The notes under the pieces: generated by a model
The model's input: the letters and a program-made list of their open reading frames with translations, nothing else
Databases searched by the model: none
What the model was told of the DNA's origin: nothing
Position numbers and translations under genes: made by a program
Assembly: GCA_017979445.1 (NCBI GenBank)
Contig: CM030711.1
Coordinates: forward strand, 13,714,422-13,778,421
Source of the DNA: Akebia trifoliata
Lineage: Eukaryota; Streptophyta; Magnoliopsida; Ranunculales; Lardizabalaceae
Length of the DNA stretch: 64,000 nt
Direction of reading: 5' to 3'
Shown here: positions 58,185 through 64,000 of the stretch, in pieces
Layout of the letters: every line of letters starts with the position of its first letter
How positions within the stretch are numbered: the stretch's first letter is position 1

Positions 58185-58808
58185 ATGGCCTTGAAATTTC
58201 TCAAGCTTACTTTGTTCCTTTTACTTGTTGCCTTGGCTACCTCCCGGATGTCCCATGCAAGTGATCCAGATATCACCTCAGACTTCATCGTTCCAGCGAA
58301 CTCTAATGTTGTTGATGGGACATTCTTCACCTATACTGGAATGCGTGGAATATTTAATACTGCCCCAGTAACCTTTAAGGTGACAAAAGCTAGCATGGCC
58401 GAGTTTCCAGCTCTTAATGGCCAAAGCGTCTCATTTGCTGTACTTCAGTACCCTGCAGGTTCCATCAACCCACCTCACACCCACCCTCGCTCTGCTGAGC
58501 TCCTGTTCGTCGTGGAAGGCAGCCTTGAAGTTGGAGTCATCGACACCACTAACAGGCTTTACACTCAAACACTTCAACTAGGAGACATGTTTGTGTTTCC
58601 AAAGGGACTTGTGCACTATCAGTACAATGCCAATGCAACGGTACCAGCTACTGCCATCTCTGCTTTTGGTAGTGCAAATGCCGGAACCGTGTCAGTCCCT
58701 AGCACTGTATTTTCTACTGGTATTGATGATGGCATCCTTGCCAAGGCTTTCAAAACTGATGTACCCACCATTCAGAAGATCAAGGCTGGTCTTGCACCCA
58801 AGGCCTAA
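58185..58808 (+). CDS. Germin-like protein, subfamily 9 type (cupin), intronless
   Basis: Secreted cupin of 207 aa, paralogue of the minus-strand gene. Signal peptide at about 1-25 (LTLFLLLVALATSRMSHAS), mature start SDPDITSDFIV. Germin box 1, NPPHTHPRSAELLFVVEG, with His98, His100, Glu105; box 2, GDMFVFPKGLVHYQYN, with His144. C-terminus IQKIKAGLAPKA. No cysteines. The family usually forms hexamers of Mn-binding beta-barrels; activity cannot be read from sequence. Start chosen as the first ATG after the TATA box and just before the hydrophobic signal. Confidence 0.95.
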   Translation: MALKFLKLTLFLLLVALATSRMSHASDPDITSDFIVPANSNVVDGTFFTYTGMRGIFNTAPVTFKVTKASMAEFPALNGQSVSFAVLQYPAGSINPPHTHPRSAELLFVVEGSLEVGVIDTTNRLYTQTLQLGDMFVFPKGLVHYQYNANATVPATAISAFGSANAGTVSVPSTVFSTGIDDGILAKAFKTDVPTIQKIKAGLAPKA

Positions 58809-59780
58809 ATTTGAAGATCCTCTCTAGCCTCGATATAAGAGCCAACCCTTTCTCTTCGGTATTTTGTTGTGTTTATTTTTCTTTTATATGTTCACATTGC
58901 TATTTGATTTAGTATTATTAAATAATAATGAGTTAAGCATGCAATGACATTGAGGACATTCTCAAGAAAATGAAAAATTCTGTTAGTGAACATTTTATGA
59001 CATTCTTTATTTTTGAGCAATGAGAGACGTTAACATTTCTTTCGAAATCCTGGCTTGTGCACATGGATACGGTTCCGTACCATCTCGGAGTGACTTACCC
59101 AAGATCAAAACAAAACAGTGATCCTGAAACATAAAATCTATTGGGATTGTCTCTAATATTCTCCCACTTGCAGGTCCATATGGTTAACATTTTAGATATC
59201 CAAACCGTACATTTGAGTCATTCTTAACATGGGAATCTTTGTCAGCAAAAAATCAGTACATTCTATTAACATTACCAACTAAAGTAAAAAAGAAAAAAAC
59301 TGCCTTACATTAACGGTTTAGATAATTGGTTTGGATTTTCCAAAATCAATTAAAGCTTAGAGAAGTATGTCAAAATGGATTGAAATTCTATGAGGATGAC
59401 CTTCAAGCCATGGACAATTCATTGTACAGTTGGATCATCTAAAATATTCTCCACATACGCCCCTCAAGAAAGAATGCAAACAAGGAATAAGAATAGGGAG
59501 TATCTCTATCCTAAGTCATACATATAGTGGATTCAACTATCACTTCTAATTATTATGGCACAAGAACAGTATTATGATACAAAAAGTTTGCAAGAGTGGC
59601 AGAGAGAATTTGAATATGTACAAAATGCCTTTGTTTTTAAAAAAATGAAAAATGAGACCAGTTAGTAGGGAGAACACAAGTACAAAATGCCTTACAAGCA
59701 TAAAGGCTCGTCATTAAGTTAAAAATATAAGCTTCTAAAAGCTAAGGAATAATGTAAGTGCTATAAGTAGTAAGGGACCT
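58809..59780. other. 3' region of the germin-like gene and spacer
   Basis: T-rich 3'UTR-like sequence after the stop, then spacer with no recognised gene. Confidence 0.5.
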
Positions 59781-59838
59781 CTAGTTCTTGGCCTTGGGTG
59801 CAAAACCAGCCTTGATCTTCTTAACAGTAGACATCGAT
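59781..59838 (-). pseudogene. C-terminal relic of a germin-like gene (minus strand)
   Basis: Minus-strand frame MSTVKKIKAGFAPKAKN then stop TAG at 59783-59781. It matches the germin-like C-terminus TIQKIKAGLAPKA. Everything upstream is gone; an in-frame TGA lies immediately before. Confidence 0.75.
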
Positions 59839-59868
59839 CATTTGAGCTACCGTTTGTCGTGGGTGGTT

Positions 59869-59907
59869 GAAAGAAAGATCGGGGCTGGCCTAACACCACA
59901 TGCCTAA
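59869..59907 (+). pseudogene. C-terminal relic of a germin-like gene (plus strand)
   Basis: Plus-strand frame RKIGAGLTPHA then stop TAA at 59905-59907, followed by 'acttgaatcttc', like the 'atttgaagatc' after the intact gene. Only about 30 bp separate it from the minus-strand relic, head to head. Confidence 0.65.
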
Positions 59908-61160
59908 ACTTGAATCTTCATTCTACTATATTAAGATTCAACCTTTTTACTACCATTATTTAAATATATATGAATTTCTTTATTAGTAGACATTTTAATT
60001 CAATATTGTGACGCAATAACAACTTTATTGTTATATCAGCTCAATAGTGATGTAAATGAATGATATACTCCATCATAAGGGCCTCTTGTTCTTGAGGCTT
60101 CATCATCACCATCTATGATGCATTAAAGTGTGTTTGTTACTCAAAATAATGTTTGATAATACTCAACCGACTCCCACTTATTTGTAAAAGCGAGAAATCG
60201 AAAATGGGCAGAAACTAGAGGTAACTTGTTTTGTTGTGGAAACTATTTTTCTGTCAAACGTGCTTTGCAACTCTTTTTTTATGAACATGTAAGAATTACC
60301 TTCATTCGTAATTATTCTCACCTCTTCCCTTTTGGCCCCATTTTTATTTTTTTTATGAAAGTGCCAAAGTTATTTCCCCCATTCACAGTTTTCACCTCCA
60401 TATTCCCATTTTGATCTTATCCTACTGTGTGCATCAATCTGGTGTCTCTCATATCTCAATGTCTGTGAGAACAATCGAATCTCTCTTTTTTAAGGGGTAA
60501 AATTATCGTTCATGCCCAATCTACTGTGGGCAATCTGTTTGTGACCAAATGATCATTTAAAACACTTCCTAACTATGTTGTGAAACGATTAATTGTTGGT
60601 AACCACAATTCCACGGAAAGTGTGTCTACGAGAAGTATGCACCCTGCCCCAACAAATGAAGGAGCAGAGAGACTTTCAACAAATGCATTTTTACCACCTA
60701 ACCTTACCTAGATTAAGCAGACAACTACTAAGGGTGTGGTTGGAAATGTTGGTTGTAAAGGGTGTGGTTGGAAATATTGATTGACAGCCAACATCAAGTG
60801 TGATTCACTAAATGCGTTGGCCACACCGTTGGGCATGTACAGTGTTTCAATCATCTAAAACAAATGCAGTACAAGTCAACGAACTTTGTGAACGGGGCAC
60901 ATTCTCATGTGATACATCTCTCTCGATCCCACGGGCACTCGCTACTAATGCTCGTAGGTACAAGATTAGAACTCCTCAGTATGATCAAAGATCCAATATT
61001 CAAATGTTGGTGTGTCTGGTGGGCACATGGGTTCTTTCTCTATGCATTATCTAATTAACTCCATTAATAAAATAGGTAGCACAATATGTTTGTCATTGAT
61101 CACACCAAGTGCTACACTTGCCCTTGCCTAGGTGATCTTATTTAAAAAAAAAAAAAAGCT
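59908..61160. other. Spacer between the germin-like cluster and the NPD pseudogene
   Basis: No gene recognised. 'gggtgtggttggaaat' is duplicated at 60732 and 60759. Confidence 0.45.
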
Positions 61161-61167
61161 TTTAGAG

Positions 61168-61175
61168 TATAAAAG
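61168..61175 (+). promoter_or_regulatory. TATA box of the NPD gene
   Basis: TATAAAAG, 61 bp before the ATG at 61236. Confidence 0.6.
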
Positions 61176-61375
61176 GAAGCTTATGATGGATTAAGATTAT
61201 GGGTTTGTATTTGTGAAGGAAAGAGACAGTTGAATATGAAATTTGGAGGGATTCTTGGGTTCGACAATGGCATCATCTTAGCACCCATGGGTTCAGATGT
61301 CTCTGGACCCGAGCTCATCGCCACTGTTGCCAATGCCGGTGGAATCGGACTCCTTGCAAGCCTTGTTGTATGACT

Positions 61376-61406
61376 GATTCTCTCTCTCTCTCTCTCTCTC
61401 TCTCTA
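61376..61406 (+). repeat. (TC)n microsatellite in intron 1 of the NPD pseudogene
   Basis: About 14 TC steps. Confidence 0.9.
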
Positions 61407-62631
61407 TTTCCTTGTATTTGATAACAAAACAATAACAGATGCACTTAATCCTTTAATTTAATTAGGAATGAAAAACCATAACTATAACACCTTGCATTGT
61501 GAGAAGTAGAACTTGGTATAAAAATCTGTTGGTTGGACAGAATGGTTACGAGGTGACGGTGAAAGCGATACAGGACACCAGAAAGCTTACTAAAAGGCCC
61601 TTTGGAGCTGGAGTTCTGTTGGAGTTTGACAACACGAAAACCATCAGTCATTTTTGATGAAAAACTGCCTATTAACCCACTTTCATTCTTATTATATGAA
61701 GCCCATAAACATGGTGTAAAGGATATACATCAGGTTAGCTTTCTATTAACCCACTTTCATTACTTATTATATAAAGTTACATGAGATACACCGAATCACT
61801 GTTGGTTAATTTAGCTAATCTCAATAATAAAACAATTTCTCAGGTTGGATCAGTGAAAGAAGCTGAAAGAGCAATTGCTGCTGGGGTGGATTGCATTATA
61901 GCTCAAGGTGTAGAGGCTGGAGGCCTCATTGCTGGAACGGTTTGTCTTTTTCTCGTGATTCGCTTATCAATCGTATAACAAGCACCCGTAGACTGTTCAT
62001 TTTGTGGGCCACTAATCGAATTGGCCTGATCACCAAAAATCGTTTAATCTGTACGATTTTGATGGTTCTGATACACGCATGAGGTGCCCCACAAACTGAA
62101 TTGTAAGTTTTTCTCACAAACTGCACGCCTAGCCTTCATGTAGCCCACGTGAGAAAAAATTAAATAAAATTAGGAGAATATAGTTATTAGTTTATTGTTA
62201 CCAAGGAAAGATAAAAATTAAGAAACCTAGACCTAAAAATTACCTCTCAGCATTGTTTTGGGATTGTGGTCTACCAAACGTCGACCTAAAAATTTATGGG
62301 CCACTAGGCCCAATAGAGTTCCACTCGCTCTTATTCCCTAAATCAGTAAGACTGTAATTCAAACTCATCAGCAAACGATGATGTCCAGAATGATGAAAAT
62401 CAACCCATCATTGGATACTCAACCATATACCTAGAGGTTGGTACTTTTCCTATAAGCTCTGAGATATATGTGCAATTAGTTTCTCCATAAGCTCTAATAC
62501 ATGGATGTAAAATTTTCTGCCTCTAATGTTAGCTAAGATTAAATGCAATAAAGAACATAGCTAGATTAAATGTGAGTAATATACGATGGGCTCTAACCCT
62601 AATACTTTCTTCAAATATACATATATATTTT

Positions 62632-62858
62632 TTTTCTTATTGTGGATATCCCCACCCTTCGGGTGAGGCTAATCCCACAGTCACACGCACCCACCCCTCG
62701 ATAAGTCCTACGTGCAACTGGTTGAGTCGATGGTCAACCAGACCCGGAGGGTGGCCCCAAAGAATTCATTACTTCGTGCGGTTTTGAACACTTGACCTAC
62801 CCTTCTTGAGGAATTTATCAAGGCTCGGCTTGCCACTAGGTCAACCCCTTGGGGGTTT
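62632..62858 (-). mobile_element. tRNA-derived SINE (copy 2) with a 17-bp target duplication
   Basis: Same family as 48898-49136: minus-strand head GGTTGACCTAGTGGCAAGCC, box B-like GTGTTCAAAACC, 3' end GATATCCACAATAAG plus A tail. The sequence TCAAATATACATATATA occurs on both sides (about 62611 and 62858), the target-site duplication. Confidence 0.88.
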
Positions 62859-63574
62859 CAAATATACATATATACTTGAATCTCAAAATGTCAAAATTGC
62901 CTATGACCTAAGATCACCAACTACATTCAAGGCACCTATCATTACATGTGATTCTTTTCATTACATGACGCACTTTCATAATGGGTTCTAGATATAGAAA
63001 ATCAAGGGAAGGGGAGGCATGTTTTGGATTGATAGTATTCTTAACACCATCATTATAATGCCTAGAATGATTGTTAATAAGCGTGTTCATCTTTCATTAT
63101 TTTTTATTCCTTTATGCTAGGAGATCATTCTTCGCCGATTTGCGGGGCAAGTTGCGAATCCAACAACTCTCGGTGAGCTTGAGATGATGGTGATGTTAGC
63201 AGGACAAGGGGTAGGGCTGGTCAATGATATTGTTATGGCAGGCGAACTCATTAGGAGATATGTAGAAGGGGCAAAGGTCATAATCGAGGAATTAAGTGAA
63301 ATTTATCTTCCTAGACCCACTCCCGCAACTGATCATGAAGAAGAAGAAAAAGAGGGATGGTTTAAAAAGTTGTGCTTTTGATTGGTTGTGTGGTCTCACT
63401 TTATCTTCTATAGCATCTGTGGAATTTATGACTTTCTGTAACCACCACACATTTCATGTCAATTGTGAATCTCATTTGCACTTGTTGATCACCTAGTACC
63501 AATTGCAGAACCACTTATAAAAAATTCTCCTTGTTCAAGCACGCTTGTATGCGCGCACGACTGCGTGCACACAC

Positions 63575-63609
63575 ACACACATAGAGAGAGAGAGCGAGAG
63601 AGAGAGATT
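63575..63609 (+). repeat. (AC)n(AG)n microsatellite
   Basis: AC run followed by AG run downstream of the NPD pseudogene. Confidence 0.85.
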
Positions 63610-63760
63610 GTACTCCATTTCATTTGTTTCTTCTTACTCTTTTCTTGATTGGCAAAAAATTGCATTTAACTGCAACACTAATCCTTTTCTTTTACTTTTT
63701 CATCGTCGCTTAAAACAAAACTACATTCCTTCATATCATCATTTCTTTTTATACACTATC

Positions 63761-64000
63761 TATTGAGTGTATATTTTCCTCCTCTCTCGGGTGTGTCATA
63801 CCCCAGCTAAGTCTCATGACGCTCTTTATATTCATAGTTCTCCCCCTCTCCAATTGATCAGTCTTTTGGAGTAGTTGGTTAACATGGTATTAGTGCATTA
63901 GGTTTGTATAGGCCACGGGTTCAATTATTTCCACCCTTAATTATGGGTGAGGGGGAGTGTTGAGTGTATATTTAAATTCCTCCACTCTCGGGTGTGTCAT
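63761..64000 (+). mobile_element. TRIM (terminal-repeat retrotransposon in miniature), cut by the window edge
   Basis: LTR 1 at 63761-63884 (124 bp) ends GTTGGTTAACA. PBS TGGTATTAGTGC (63885-63896) is close to the common plant initiator-Met type TGGTATCAGAGC. The PPT GGTGAGGGGGAG ends at 63957; LTR 2 starts TGTTGAGTGTATATT at 63958 and runs off the window. The internal domain is only 73 bp and noncoding. LTR 1 starts TATTGAG, so its TG has mutated to TA. Confidence 0.8.

Larger units (their letters stand above)
61236..63381 (+). pseudogene. Nitronate monooxygenase (2-nitropropane dioxygenase-like) pseudogene
   Basis: The NPD family are FMN-dependent TIM-barrel enzymes that oxidise nitronates. 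Exons seen: 61236-61367 (44 codons, GIILAPMGSDVSGPELIATV and NAGGIGLLASLV, the FMN-binding start), 61541-61733 (RKLTKRPFGAGVLLEFD ... VIFDEKLPI ... EAHKHGVKDIHQ), 61844-61939 (VGSVKEAERAIAAGVDCIIA, QGVEAGG) and 63121-63381 (MVMLAGQGVGLVNDIVMAGE, LIRRYVEGAKVIIEE, stop TGA). Exon 2 is 193 nt although both neighbours are phase 0, so it carries a frameshift: similarity moves frame near 61645. The central exons, which should encode the PVIAAGGI-type phosphate-binding loop, are absent from 61940-63120; a SINE sits in that gap. The promoter and the last exon look well kept. Loss of function is inferred. Confidence 0.8.

Overview
The window is nuclear DNA from a flowering plant, most likely a eudicot. 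It has intron-rich genes with GT-AG splice sites, AT-rich spacers, (TA)n and (GA)n microsatellites, nested Ty3/gypsy elements of the Tat type, MITEs, SINEs and a TRIM. Host genes are a shaggy-like (GSK3) kinase, a GALT1-like beta-1,3-galactosyltransferase, a divergent pair of germin-like proteins, and a decayed nitronate monooxygenase (NPD) gene. No species is assigned.

Layout. 1-6.6 kb (minus strand): the 5' half of a GSK3/shaggy kinase gene, five coding exons at 323-1571. A probable 5'UTR intron of about 4.9 kb carries a candidate copia solo LTR and a fold-back element with about 500-bp inverted arms around a degenerate minisatellite. 6.6-9.1 kb: AT-rich spacer. 9.2-12.0 kb: a chain of seven fold-back MITEs, mostly separated by (TA)n, sharing a hairpin core but carrying different ends.

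12.3-38.9 kb is a nest of mobile elements. The outermost layer is a DNA-type element with long diverged inverted repeats (12301-38902). It is interrupted by a minus-strand Tat-type gypsy element (15272-37337, 520-bp LTRs, duplication GCTTC). That in turn is interrupted by a plus-strand Tat-type element (16649-29120, about 1.72-kb LTRs, duplication GGCTC). A Tourist/Harbinger-like element (37687-38742) sits in the right arm of the outermost layer. The minus-strand gypsy element has a gag-pol reading frame broken by stops and, on its opposite strand, a separate spliced gene with its own TATA box. The plus-strand element landed inside that antisense gene.

38.9-40.0 kb: three more fold-back MITEs. 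40.0-47.05 kb: a second, more speculative large (TA)n-flanked unit with a decayed open frame and a 3.17-kb solo LTR. 47.6-54.6 kb: the GALT1-like gene, seven coding exons encoding 637 aa. 56.6-59.9 kb: germin-like proteins, one intact divergent pair plus a second divergent pair reduced to its two C-terminal tails. 61.2-63.4 kb: the NPD pseudogene, with a frameshift, missing central exons and a SINE in the gap. 63.76-64.0 kb: a TRIM retrotransposon cut by the window edge.

The host genes have no evident shared pathway. GSK3 kinases act in signalling, GALT1 decorates N-glycans in the Golgi, and germin-like proteins are secreted to the apoplast. The most unusual content is the nest, the antisense gene in the outer gypsy element, and the (TA)n-associated fold-back families. 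All homology statements come from reading the sequence, not from searches.
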